Positions 28,344 to 36,721 of a DNA stretch of 64,000 nt are shown here, piece by piece (position 1 is the first letter of the stretch; every line of letters starts with the position of its first letter). Source of the stretch: Fibrobacteria bacterium (lineage in GTDB: Bacteria > Fibrobacterota > Fibrobacteria > UBA11236); the NCBI GenBank assembly GCA_025360005.1, contig JANYDA010000027.1, positions 53,250-117,249 on the forward strand. Direction: 5' to 3'. Position numbers and translations under genes: made by a program. The notes below the pieces were generated by a model. That model did not search any database, was not told the DNA's origin, and was given only the letters and a program-made list of their open reading frames with translations.

Positions 28344-28766
28344 ATGGCAGTGGTTCACCCTTATCTAAACTTCGGCGGCAATTGCGGCGAGGCGTTCGAT
28401 TTCTACAAATCCGTCTTCGGCGGCGAGTTCGGCATGCGCATGACCTTCGATAATTCCCCTCCCGAATTCCAGGGCGACAAAGGCGAGGCCAAGAAAATCA
28501 TGCATGTGTCCCTGCCCATCGGCACCACCGTTCTGATGGGAAGCGACCGCCCTGCCTCCATCGGCCCCGGCAGCGCGGGCGAAAACTTCAGCGTCTCCAT
28601 CCACGCGGAGAGCAAAGCCGAAGCCGATCGCCTTTTCAACGGCCTCTCCGCCGGCGGCAAGGTAACCATGCCCATGAGCAATACCTTCTGGGGCTCCTAT
28701 TTCGGCATGTGGACGGACAAGTTCGGCGTGCAGTGGATGATGAGCTTCGATCAACCCAAGAAATAG
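28344..28766 (+). CDS. VOC-family (PhnB-like) protein
   Basis: 140 residues with the glyoxalase/bleomycin-resistance (VOC) fold typical of PhnB-like proteins: AVVHPYLNFGGNCGEAFDFYKSVFGG at the start, then MHVSLPIGTTVLMGSD and the ending WGSYFGMWTDKFGVQWMM. The substrate is unknown; the PhnB name does not imply a phosphonate role. Upstream sequence GGAGG supports the ATG. The next gene (YCII-like) is in the same direction and may be cotranscribed. Confidence 0.88.
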   Translation: MAVVHPYLNFGGNCGEAFDFYKSVFGGEFGMRMTFDNSPPEFQGDKGEAKKIMHVSLPIGTTVLMGSDRPASIGPGSAGENFSVSIHAESKAEADRLFNGLSAGGKVTMPMSNTFWGSYFGMWTDKFGVQWMMSFDQPKK

Positions 28767-28921
28767 GCCAAGCCTATTTGTGCCGTCTTGGGGGATTGGG
28801 CGGTCCGGGAAAAAAATCAAGCCCATGTCGAACCGGCCTTTTCCCGATCGTCGTAGGCATAGAGGCTGGGGCTCCTTCCATTGCGGACCGGGCCCCGTCC
28901 CAAAAACCATAATGAGAGAAC

Positions 28922-29242
28922 ATGCGATTCATGATGCTGATGTACCCCGATAAGACCGCCGAACAGGGAGTGGTGCCGGACGAGAAACTCATCCATGTCA
29001 TGGACGGGCCATTCACGGAGTCCAAGGAGATCATCGGCGGTTATCGGATCATCCAAGTCAAATCCAAGGAAGAAGCCGTGGAATGGGCCAAGCGCGTTCC
29101 GTCTCCGGACAGCGCGGGGGAAGGCATGATCGAATTGCGCCAGATTTTCGAGATGTCGGATTCCGGTCCGGAAATCGAGGAACAGGAAGGCAAGCTGGTC
29201 AAGGACATCGAAGCCGGATTGGCCAAGAACGCAAAACGATAA
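28922..29242 (+). CDS. YCII-related (DGPF) protein
   Basis: 106 residues of the YCII family, with the block MDGPFTESKEIIGGYRIIQVKSKEEA matching the DGPF pattern. These small proteins are often encoded near extracytoplasmic-function sigma factors and VOC proteins; only the VOC protein is adjacent here. GAGAG precedes the ATG. Molecular function unknown. Confidence 0.88.
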   Translation: MRFMMLMYPDKTAEQGVVPDEKLIHVMDGPFTESKEIIGGYRIIQVKSKEEAVEWAKRVPSPDSAGEGMIELRQIFEMSDSGPEIEEQEGKLVKDIEAGLAKNAKR

Positions 29243-29268
29243 GACTCATCGCGCCATTGAGGCGGTGT

Positions 29269-29285
29269 GGCGGATCGAATCCGCC
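29269..29285. terminator. intergenic stem-loop
   Basis: GGCGGAT and ATCCGCC form a perfect 7-bp stem with a CGA loop between two convergent genes (YCII-like and SRPBCC). There is no T-run, so whether it is a terminator for either strand is uncertain. Confidence 0.35.
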
Positions 29286-29404
29286 AAAGTCATCGCCGGG
29301 CTGGCGCGATTCGTCCAGGTAGCCGTCCCGTTACCGGAGGATTCCCATCCCGGAAAATGGGCACCGGCGCACCTGCCTTGAGCGGCACCCGCAATCCGAT
29401 GCGG

Positions 29405-30040
29405 CTATTTGGCTTTGGCCGGCGCTGCGGTCGCGGCGGCTCCGGCGGGAGCGGCCTCTTCAGCCGGCGCTGCGGCGGCCTGCATGGTGGCGGCCTGTTC
29501 GGCCTTGAGCTGCGCGGCGCGGGCTTCCGAAACATCCTTCAAGGAGGCCAAGCCCTTCTCGAAATACGGGCCGATCATCCTGTCGGACAGCAGGCTCATC
29601 CAACGTTTGGCGGGATTCATCCCGGCATCGCTGGCCATCACTTCCGTCACTTTGACGGCATCGCCCTCCGGTGCGAAAGACCACAACGCTTTGGCCCGGC
29701 CCATGGCCCCGAAATCCAAGCCGATGGTGATGGAAGACGAGGGAACGGTTTCCTCGATGGTCATGCTGCCGTTGCCCATATCCTTGGAGGTCCAGCTGGA
29801 CACGGCGCCCTTGCCTTCGGTCACGGGACCGTAGACGATCTTCATGGTGGAATCCTTCCAGGGTGACCAGGCCTCGTTCTTCTTCAAGTCGTTAACCTGT
29901 TCAAAAATCACCTCGGCCGGAGCCTGGATGACCAAGGATCGGGTCACCGCCGATTGGCGCGGCAACGCCACCAAGCCGATGGCGGCCATGAGCACTACGA
30001 GGACAACGAGTCCTAGAATGATGTTCTTAAGAATCTTCAC
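29405..30040 (-). CDS. SRPBCC (polyketide-cyclase-like) membrane-anchored protein
   Basis: An N-terminal membrane helix (about 5-27) is followed by an SRPBCC domain (about 35-175) with the characteristic opening IQAPAEVIFEQVNDLKKNEAWSPW. An Ala/Pro-rich low-complexity tail ends the protein (about 180-211). Ligand is unknown; such domains bind hydrophobic molecules or act in export. GTG start with a strong AAAGGAGG. It is 87 bases beyond the OMPLA-like gene in the same direction, so it may be the last gene of the caspase operon or independent. Confidence 0.8.
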   Translation of the reverse strand: MKILKNIILGLVVLVVLMAAIGLVALPRQSAVTRSLVIQAPAEVIFEQVNDLKKNEAWSPWKDSTMKIVYGPVTEGKGAVSSWTSKDMGNGSMTIEETVPSSSITIGLDFGAMGRAKALWSFAPEGDAVKVTEVMASDAGMNPAKRWMSLLSDRMIGPYFEKGLASLKDVSEARAAQLKAEQAATMQAAAAPAEEAAPAGAAATAAPAKAK

Positions 30041-30127
30041 GGGAACCTCCTTTGAGATTGGGAAATGAAAGCCGAGGCAAAAGGTAATAAAGTGGCAAAG
30101 GGAACCGCTTCGCCGCCTGACTGAGGG

Positions 30128-31321
30128 CTATTTCCCGGCCTTTTTCTTGTTCTTGAAATTCTCCTGGATGAAAGAGCTGGTGCTCAATAGGATTCCGACG
30201 TTGACCTGCTTCATTTGGCGGGTATACTGGGACAGTTCATGCTTGTACTCCGAGCTGGCGCCCAGGAAGAACGGAATGCGCCAATCCGACAGGGTCAGGG
30301 TCGGATAGATCATCAACCCATAGGAAGGGTACTCGAAGAACAGATCGTTATCAAGTTCGGCGGTTTGGAAATGCCCCAGGACCACCACGTCCCATTGCTT
30401 GCAGAACCGGTATGTCATCCACAGGGACAAGCGGGTGCCGTCGTATCCCTTGATGCCGCCGGAAGTGCGGGAGCTATCGAAAAGGGAAGTGTCTTCCAGC
30501 GCAGTCCTTTTCAGAAGGCTGGTTTGTTCCACGCGGTATTGGAGTTCGAAGGTCAATCCGATGGCGCCGATCTTTTTGCAGGCCGGGAACGGTCTGCGCA
30601 ATTCATAGCCGCTCCGCAACCACCAATAGTTCCAGCCCATGGAGGCGAAATCCTGGGCATAGTAGCGCTTACTGGTGTTGATGCTGTCGAAGTGATGCGC
30701 GTCTTCCGGCGTCTCGATGAATTGCCCGTTGGATTCGTGCGCCCATCCCAGGTAAAGCGGGATGGATTGCCGTTTTTTTTCGCCCCACAGGAAACGCATG
30801 GGGAGGTAAAGCTGGGGATTCTGGAAACGGGAAAGCACGGGCCCGGAGTGGTTCTCCTTATCGAAATCGTATCCGCCATGGTATGCGGCGCTCACGTTAA
30901 GCGAATAACCGAAGCTTTCATTGTCCCGATAATTGACCAGGGGAGCGGATACCCCCTGAAAGATGGTAAAGCTGAGGGCGGGGAAACCCTTATCGTATTT
31001 GGTGCCATGCTCAAAGCCCACGTAGGTCGGGGTGAAATCCGATAGGGCCGCGGAGTCGAGGATGCCATCAGGCGCGGGGAAACCTTCGACGGACTGTTTC
31101 TTGGCGGCACCCGTCAGGGTATCGATTTTATCCATCCTGGCTTCCAGGATCTTTATGGCCGCCGCCATCCGCTTCAATTCAAAAGCGGTTTTTCCCGTAT
31201 CGGCCGCCGCGGACGCCGTGCGGGTGGAATCGTCGGCTTTTCCGGGTTCGACCGTATAGGCATAATTTCGGCAGGCGCATGCCAGTGATGTGATCGCCAT
31301 GAGCCGTAAAATCCGTTTCAT
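30128..31321 (-). CDS. outer-membrane phospholipase A1-like protein (OMPLA/PldA-like)
   Basis: A signal or lipoprotein-like N-terminus is followed by a helical spacer and about twelve beta-strand segments. LGWAHESNGQ (His195, Ser197, Asn198, Gly199) is the HxSNG active-site signature of PldA, which hydrolyses phospholipids in the outer membrane. The third catalytic Asn may be Asn215, although the spacing is about 6 residues longer than in E. coli, so activity is not proven. ATG 31321 has a GAGG box. A longer start at 31372 overlaps the protease stop (ATGA). Either way it is operonic with the caspase-trypsin genes. It could release lysophospholipids and kill the cell. Confidence 0.7.
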   Translation of the reverse strand: MKRILRLMAITSLACACRNYAYTVEPGKADDSTRTASAAADTGKTAFELKRMAAAIKILEARMDKIDTLTGAAKKQSVEGFPAPDGILDSAALSDFTPTYVGFEHGTKYDKGFPALSFTIFQGVSAPLVNYRDNESFGYSLNVSAAYHGGYDFDKENHSGPVLSRFQNPQLYLPMRFLWGEKKRQSIPLYLGWAHESNGQFIETPEDAHHFDSINTSKRYYAQDFASMGWNYWWLRSGYELRRPFPACKKIGAIGLTFELQYRVEQTSLLKRTALEDTSLFDSSRTSGGIKGYDGTRLSLWMTYRFCKQWDVVVLGHFQTAELDNDLFFEYPSYGLMIYPTLTLSDWRIPFFLGASSEYKHELSQYTRQMKQVNVGILLSTSSFIQENFKNKKKAGK

Positions 31322-31368
31322 CCTTTTCACCTCGGTTGGGGTTGATCTTGATCTTGTCCGCCGCGGAA

Positions 31369-32409
31369 TCATTTGGGAGGGAAGAATCCCACTTCCAGTT
31401 TTTCCAAAACCTTGTCGATGTAGCAGGCGACCGCATGCTCAGATGCGGGGCTGCCTTCCGATTCGCTTGCGAAGTGCAGTCCCACGGCTATTCCGGGATC
31501 GGCGGGGTTATCGATGAGCCAAATGGAACCCGAATCCCCTCCCATGGTGAGCTCGCCGTTGGCGGACGGCTTGTTTTCATCGGGACCGATTTCGAACCCG
31601 TGTACCAAAGCCTTTCCCGCGCTTCCCCCATAGTCGACCTTGACGGTGACATCGGTCCGCGTTACCCGTCCATAGGTAATGCCGCTGGTGCGGCCGGATT
31701 TCATCACCGGATCCCCCAAGTCCACCACGGCGATCTTGGTGGGGCAGTAACCCAGCTCGAAAAAAGCCGGATCGAACTCGCGGCCTTCGATAGAAGCCAG
31801 GGCGCAGTCGCCGGCGATGCCCAAATGGCTTTTGACGAGCTTGCCGATGCGGTTTTCATCCACATCGCTATCGTCGTAGGGCCCGGGCTGGGAAACGTCA
31901 TCACCGATCCTGCCGTCCGACCCTTGCAGCACATGCCAATTGCTGAGAACGTATGGCGTGCCATCGTTGCCGTATACGATCGCGCCCAAGGTTCCCGCGG
32001 TCCCCTTGCTGTTGCCGATGCTTATTCCCGGGAAGACGGGGTTCTGGGCTTTCCTCCGCGTCTCGGTGGCTTTTCCGTTGCCGGGGACGGGATCGATCAC
32101 TTTTCCCGCTATCTCGGTATAGGAAACCCGATAGGATCGCTCCAGGATGTCGGTGGGGATGCGCCTGCCTTCATCATCGATCAGGATCTTGGGGATTTGC
32201 CGGGAGCCCAGTTTCCTGATGGCGGCCGGGCCCGTGATTTTTTTGTCCACGGAAAACTGGATGCACAAACGGGACGTCGCTTTGCCTTGCGACTTTTTGT
32301 ATCCGATGCCCACCGATCGGACGTTAGGCAGTTTGAGAAAGGATTGACCCTTATTCCTCAGCAGCTTTTTCAAGGCATCCAGATCAATCTTCGCAACCGC
32401 TTTGCCCAC
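31369..32409 (-). CDS. trypsin-like serine protease with intact triad
   Basis: 346 residues from GTG 32409, which has a GGGGAGG box; a second GTG at 32424 is possible. No signal peptide, so it acts in the cytoplasm. The chymotrypsin-like triad is complete: His159 in YVLSNWHVL, Asp201 in DCALASI and Ser293 in GGDSGSIW. An N-terminal segment (about 1-125) is not catalytic and ends in a cluster of basic residues, which could be a docking or propeptide region. It stands between the caspase and OMPLA-like genes. In bacterial conflict systems trypsin-like proteases act as effectors or processing enzymes; here it may be activated by the caspase. Confidence 0.85.
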   Translation of the reverse strand: MGKAVAKIDLDALKKLLRNKGQSFLKLPNVRSVGIGYKKSQGKATSRLCIQFSVDKKITGPAAIRKLGSRQIPKILIDDEGRRIPTDILERSYRVSYTEIAGKVIDPVPGNGKATETRRKAQNPVFPGISIGNSKGTAGTLGAIVYGNDGTPYVLSNWHVLQGSDGRIGDDVSQPGPYDDSDVDENRIGKLVKSHLGIAGDCALASIEGREFDPAFFELGYCPTKIAVVDLGDPVMKSGRTSGITYGRVTRTDVTVKVDYGGSAGKALVHGFEIGPDENKPSANGELTMGGDSGSIWLIDNPADPGIAVGLHFASESEGSPASEHAVACYIDKVLEKLEVGFFPPK

Positions 32410-32545
32410 GACGACCTCCCCCACAGTTCGGTATTGGATAATTCTTTCCGGAAAAGGGTAATTTCGGGAGGGTAAATTCTCAACACCCTTTTTCCTGGTC
32501 AGATTCAGTTTGCGCGATTAATCCCGATGTTGCCGGTTAAGGGCC

Positions 32546-34324
32546 TCAATAGTTCAGCTTCAATTTTTCCAATTCGGTTTTTTCCAGGGTCACCCTCAGG
32601 GTATCCGCAGCGGTGGCCCAGGAAAAGGACCCGCTATACACTTTGTAGCCTTCATGAGAAATGATGATCCTGTTATCCGCCTTCTTCGTCAGAAAGGTTT
32701 TCAGCGGGGTCTTCCCTTTTCCGATGCCGTTCATAGTCACCTCGGCATCAGCGGGTTCGCTTATGACGTAGACCGGATGGGCCGCGGCCACGGAATATTT
32801 TTCCAAAGCCCACCGGGTGGGTGTCGGGGTTTCCAAAAGGGCCATCCGCCGGTGGGACGGCGTCTTTTCAACCGGTGCGGGGCCGGCGGGATCGGCATTG
32901 CGTATCCCGGTATATGCGGACGCGGGAATAACCCGGTTGGGCGGGAAATGGATGGTTTCGCCGGACCTTTTTACTGCCGGGAGGCCGGTATCGATGGGGA
33001 TCTCCCTGGTAGGCGGGCTTTCCTGCGGGATGACGGCGGCGGGTTTCCGGAGAACGGGCGCGGGGGGCCTAACGATTAAGGGAATCAGGAATTTAACGGA
33101 CAGCCAAACCAACACCAACCCGACGGGAGCCAGGGAGCCCAGTCCGAGTCTTTCCAGGAACGGTTTTTTCCTCTCCGGTTCCGGCCCGGTCTTGGCCGGT
33201 TCCCTGGATACCACCATTTTTCTTGGTTTACGAAGAGTTTGGCGCGGGACCGGATCCGGAGCCGGGTCGGGCGCGGGTTTTTCCGCGATGGCCGCCGGCG
33301 CGGTGAGAGCCGCTGCAGGGCTCTCGGGTGCGGGTGAGGCGATCGCCGCCGTTAAGGCCCGCAACCGATTCAGGGAAGCTTGGGCCAGCTCCGCCACCTT
33401 GCGGCTGTCGTCTTCCGCCAACTCCTTCAGTTTTGCCATCGCGCTTAAGGCCAGCCCTTTGCCTTCCGTGCCGGCGGCCAGGTTTTCCAGCGTCGTGAAG
33501 GCGGCTTCCCGGATAAGCCGGGAAGAACTGTGCAAGGGCTCCAGTATGTCCGCGGGCAGGGGCTGGGGTTTGATGATGGGATTGGGATTGCCGGCGAAAT
33601 GGATCCGGCCCTGTTGCTTGAAGTTCCATTTCTGCGGCGTCTGGCGCGAAGTCACGCGGCGGATCTGGTCGAAGGTATACTCGTACAAGTCGTCGAGCGT
33701 GATGAGGCCGTCGTTGTCCAGATCGGCGGCGCCGGATTCCATGCCTTTGATGAGGAAATGCGTGAACAGGGATTCCCGCGTTTCGCCTATGATCCGATCG
33801 CCTTCCCAGGCGAATTGGAGCGCGTCCGTGGCAGTCAGCACCACGCGGCCGTAGCCGCTTCCCTCGAAAGCGGACTGGGTGCCTACGCTTTCGTTGAGAG
33901 CGCCCTTGCCGCCTTCCCCGAAAGCGCCGCTATGGCAGCAATCCAGCATCAGGATTTGCGTCCTGGATCCGCATTGATCCATCTCCGTCCGGATGCTGGC
34001 GGCCGATATCGAGGTTTGCCTCAGGATCTCCTGATCGGTATCCTTGACGGCCAGGAACAGGTTCCCGTTCTCATCCCGGATGCCGTGCCCGGAAAAATAC
34101 AGGAGCACCATATCGTCCGGCTTGCGGCGGAGGAAAAAGCGGCCGATGGCCACGTGGACTTCCGCATAGGGCCGGTTCTCCAGGACTTCCACCTTGTCGA
34201 AGTTCCCGATGGCCGGATCGCGCAGCACCTTCGCCAGTTGATGCACGTCTTCGGCGGGAGCCTTGAGGCGGCTAAGCTTGGTGTCATCGTACTCGCAATT
34301 GCCGAGGATGAGCGCCAGTTTCAT
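32546..34324 (-). CDS. membrane-anchored caspase-like protease with PEGA domain
   Basis: 592 residues. The N-terminal peptidase C14 domain (1-250) has the catalytic dyad His80 in YFSGHG and Cys130 in LDCCHSG. A HEAT-like helical stretch follows (about 260-330), then a Pro/Ala-rich linker, one membrane helix (about 395-418), and a C-terminal PEGA domain (about 525-590; VISEPADAEVTMNG). With no signal peptide the caspase should be cytoplasmic and the PEGA domain periplasmic. The start overlaps the EACC1-like stop (ATGA). The domain order (protease inside, sensor or anchor outside) suggests it reports envelope events and cuts cytoplasmic partners, perhaps the neighbouring protease. Confidence 0.9.
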   Translation of the reverse strand: MKLALILGNCEYDDTKLSRLKAPAEDVHQLAKVLRDPAIGNFDKVEVLENRPYAEVHVAIGRFFLRRKPDDMVLLYFSGHGIRDENGNLFLAVKDTDQEILRQTSISAASIRTEMDQCGSRTQILMLDCCHSGAFGEGGKGALNESVGTQSAFEGSGYGRVVLTATDALQFAWEGDRIIGETRESLFTHFLIKGMESGAADLDNDGLITLDDLYEYTFDQIRRVTSRQTPQKWNFKQQGRIHFAGNPNPIIKPQPLPADILEPLHSSSRLIREAAFTTLENLAAGTEGKGLALSAMAKLKELAEDDSRKVAELAQASLNRLRALTAAIASPAPESPAAALTAPAAIAEKPAPDPAPDPVPRQTLRKPRKMVVSREPAKTGPEPERKKPFLERLGLGSLAPVGLVLVWLSVKFLIPLIVRPPAPVLRKPAAVIPQESPPTREIPIDTGLPAVKRSGETIHFPPNRVIPASAYTGIRNADPAGPAPVEKTPSHRRMALLETPTPTRWALEKYSVAAAHPVYVISEPADAEVTMNGIGKGKTPLKTFLTKKADNRIIISHEGYKVYSGSFSWATAADTLRVTLEKTELEKLKLNY

Positions 34325-34719
34325 TTCAGGTTCCGGTTAAGCTGTTTGATCAGATCCCGGATATCCTCATGGGTGGTGGAGGCGGGAGTATAGGAGAGGT
34401 TGATCTTGTTCTCGCCCCTTTGGATCTCGATCTTGATGGTCTGGTTCTGGCCGCGCATGAGCCAGCTTTGCAGGTACTCCAGGAGTTTGGGGACCTGACC
34501 CGCCACGGCATGGAAAAGCATGACGCCGGTCAGGAAGTTCGGACCCCCCTTCCCGCCTTCCGGGGCGGCCCCATCCGCGGCCGATGCGACCGAACCCGGC
34601 GCCAGCTCCTGGATTTCCGAGCGCAGATTGCGCGTCACGCGTTCGATGCGATCCGGATCGGGTTGGTCCGGCGAAGAAAGTTTGATGGTGTAGGCGATCT
34701 GTTCCGGTGCTTGCGTCAT
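34321..34719 (-). CDS. EACC1-like conflict-system component
   Basis: 132 residues from ATG 34719 (GAGGG box). The alternating beta/alpha pattern includes a gly/pro-rich loop (APEGGKGG), LLEYLQSWLMRG and TIKIEIQRGENKINLSY. It matches my memory of EACC1, the small 'effector-associated constant component' found with caspase- and trypsin-like proteases in bacterial conflict systems (described by comparative genomics). It should be an adaptor for the caspase encoded just downstream with a 4-base overlap. No catalytic residues are seen. The family call is a pattern judgement and needs an HMM test. Confidence 0.65.
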   Translation of the reverse strand: MTQAPEQIAYTIKLSSPDQPDPDRIERVTRNLRSEIQELAPGSVASAADGAAPEGGKGGPNFLTGVMLFHAVAGQVPKLLEYLQSWLMRGQNQTIKIEIQRGENKINLSYTPASTTHEDIRDLIKQLNRNLK

Positions 34720-34747
34720 GGGGCCCTCGCGTTTCTGGACGGGCAAA

Positions 34748-34756
34748 ATACTAGCA
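34748..34756 (-). promoter_or_regulatory. TGCTA extended -10 of the caspase operon
   Basis: On the minus strand TGC is followed by TAGTAT (34753 to 34748). The predicted start near 34741 gives a leader of about 22 bases to the EACC1-like ATG. No convincing -35. Confidence 0.45.
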
Positions 34757-34893
34757 ATTGGCGCCGGCTATCCGCGATGGCGTCGATTGGACATTTTGCA
34801 AGTGGGGCATGGGATAATTCCATGGATTCACCCTGCTCGGGTGGATAGGATTTCGTTACCATTCACCGGCAACGTCCAGCGAAGGATCCCCGT

Positions 34894-35292
34894 TTGTTGA
34901 TACCCGCCCTGATACTCGCATTCGGCTGCCTGGGGATTTGCATCTGCATATTCCTGTTCTTCCTTTCCAGGAACAACGCGGCCAAAGAGCAGGTCGTCAA
35001 GCCATCGAACATCAACCGCGACGTGGATCTCAAGATGTACCATCCCACCCTCCATCCCGAGATATACCTGGCCAAGGAACTGCCCGATCACCCCTTTCGG
35101 CTGGTCAAGAACGGGATCTTTTGCGGGGTATGCCTCATCACCAACGCGATCAGGCATTGCGACAACGCCCATTTCGTGCACACCCACACATGCACGGTGA
35201 TCCGCAAGGATTGGAAGATCCTGATTTGCAAGGACGCCATCCTCTCGGAATACTTCATCAGCCTGGACAAGGCCCACTTCCGCAAGAAGTGA
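34894..35292 (+). CDS. Cys/His-rich membrane protein, function unknown
   Basis: 132 residues from a TTG start. A strong N-terminal membrane helix (ALILAFGCLGICICIFLFFLS) is followed by a soluble part with FCGVCLITNAIRHCDNAHFVHTHTCTVIRK, containing four Cys and several His residues that could bind metal. A charged C-terminus ends the protein. No family recognised. It diverges from the caspase operon at 34719 and shares the intergenic region, so it might be regulated with it. AAGGA is at a slightly long distance upstream. Confidence 0.65.
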   Translation: MLIPALILAFGCLGICICIFLFFLSRNNAAKEQVVKPSNINRDVDLKMYHPTLHPEIYLAKELPDHPFRLVKNGIFCGVCLITNAIRHCDNAHFVHTHTCTVIRKDWKILICKDAILSEYFISLDKAHFRKK

Positions 35293-35321
35293 ACCGGTCC
35301 CAACCGGCCTATTCCTGCAAA

Positions 35322-36638
35322 TCAGGGCTGAGCGGCGGGGGGCCGCTTGCCCTGGGCGTCGAATTCATTTCCGTGATGAGAGTAACGTTTTTTATAAGAA
35401 TCGCGCCGGGAACCCGGACCCGGCACGGATAGCCCCTTGCGCGCGCCTGGATCCGCATGCTTGCCGGAAGGACGCAGGGAGGCGGGAGATATCCTCAGGT
35501 TTTCCAGCCAGAACTTCTCGCCCGTGACCCAGGGCTTTACCAGAATATCCATATCGCCGTCTCCGTCCATATCCACGGCCACGCCTTCATGGCCCATCTT
35601 CTTTTCCAGCACGATGGTGCGGTTCCAGGCGCCGCCTTTGCCGTCCAGGTTCTCCCACATGAACGCCAAGGGGGTTCCCACCGTTTGCGGACCGCCGATG
35701 GAAAAGATATCCATATCCCCGTCCCCGTCATAATCGGCCACGGCCAAGGTTTGGAAGTCCTGCTCGAAGGCGCTATCCTCGATAATGCGGCGCTCCCATT
35801 GGAGTCCTTTCCCGTCGGCGTTGCGGAACCAGGCGATGCGTCCGTTGGGGATATCGCATTCGGTTTCCAGCAAATCGTTGGCGCCGTCCCCGTCCATGTC
35901 CAGGATCATGGCCTTGCCCGATAAACCCGATCCGTTTTCCCATGCGCGGCCGAAATCGATGTTCTTGTGTTCGGTCCATACCAGACCTTTGCCGTCCGCG
36001 TTCTCGTACCAGCGATCCATGCGGGAGATATCCATATCCCCGTCCCCGTCCAGGTCTCCCACCGCGATGCCGCCATGCTGTTGCGGATCCAGGGTGTGCC
36101 CATTCACACGATGTTCCGTCCAGGGCCGGCAGGCGGAATCGCGCGGCACCGAAAACCAGCGGATGCCGTCGTAGTCGATGGTGATGATGTCCTTGATCCC
36201 ATCCCCGTCGATGTCGGCTGACAGCATGTCGTGAACGTAAGCCTGCGCGCCGTCCTTGCAGAGAGTGAATCCGCCCGTGGAATCGCCCGGGTGGCCGGTG
36301 TTGCGGTACCAGAATGAGCCGGCCGCCTTGTCCATCCAACCGTCCCCGTCCACGTCCAGCGCTACCGCGCCCACATCGGTGTCGTCCGAGTCGCTGACAA
36401 CGTGGCGCTTCCAACCCGCCGGGCCCAGGTTCTCGAACCACTGGGAAGATCCGCCGCGCCCGTCGCCGGTGAAGAAATCGATATCGCCGTCCTTGTCGAT
36501 ATCGACGGCCTGGAGGGTTTCCCGCCCTCCGCCTTCGGTTCCGGGAAGTATGTGGAGTTGGAATTCAAAAAGGGCCGAAGCGAACCCCAGCCCTGCAGTG
36601 AGGGTGAATATCAGGATTGAAAGCAACCGAGCCCGCAT
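35322..36638 (-). CDS. secreted FG-GAP/VCBS repeat protein
   Basis: Signal peptide followed by at least six calcium-binding loops of the DxDxDGDxD type (for example DIDKDGDIDF, DLDGDGDMDI, DMDGDGDMDI), each with a strand pattern typical of a seven-bladed propeller. Such proteins bind ligands at the cell surface or in the periplasm. C-terminal about 45 residues are Arg/Gly-rich and look unlike a propeller. ATG 36638 is preferred over the upstream frame. The gene resembles the one at 60041-61528, and both lie near secreted enzymes or lipoproteins. Confidence 0.85.
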   Translation of the reverse strand: MRARLLSILIFTLTAGLGFASALFEFQLHILPGTEGGGRETLQAVDIDKDGDIDFFTGDGRGGSSQWFENLGPAGWKRHVVSDSDDTDVGAVALDVDGDGWMDKAAGSFWYRNTGHPGDSTGGFTLCKDGAQAYVHDMLSADIDGDGIKDIITIDYDGIRWFSVPRDSACRPWTEHRVNGHTLDPQQHGGIAVGDLDGDGDMDISRMDRWYENADGKGLVWTEHKNIDFGRAWENGSGLSGKAMILDMDGDGANDLLETECDIPNGRIAWFRNADGKGLQWERRIIEDSAFEQDFQTLAVADYDGDGDMDIFSIGGPQTVGTPLAFMWENLDGKGGAWNRTIVLEKKMGHEGVAVDMDGDGDMDILVKPWVTGEKFWLENLRISPASLRPSGKHADPGARKGLSVPGPGSRRDSYKKRYSHHGNEFDAQGKRPPAAQP

Positions 36639-36721
36639 TCGCCTTCCTTTACGGCGGAAAGGCCGCTTCCCCAATTTAACCGGAGATCAAGGAAGGATGG
36701 GCGTCTATTCTCCGGCGATCC

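Noticed and set aside
29269..29285. Confident rho-independent terminator between YCII and SRPBCC genes
   Set aside because: The stem is good but there is no T-run on either strand; kept only as a low-confidence hairpin.
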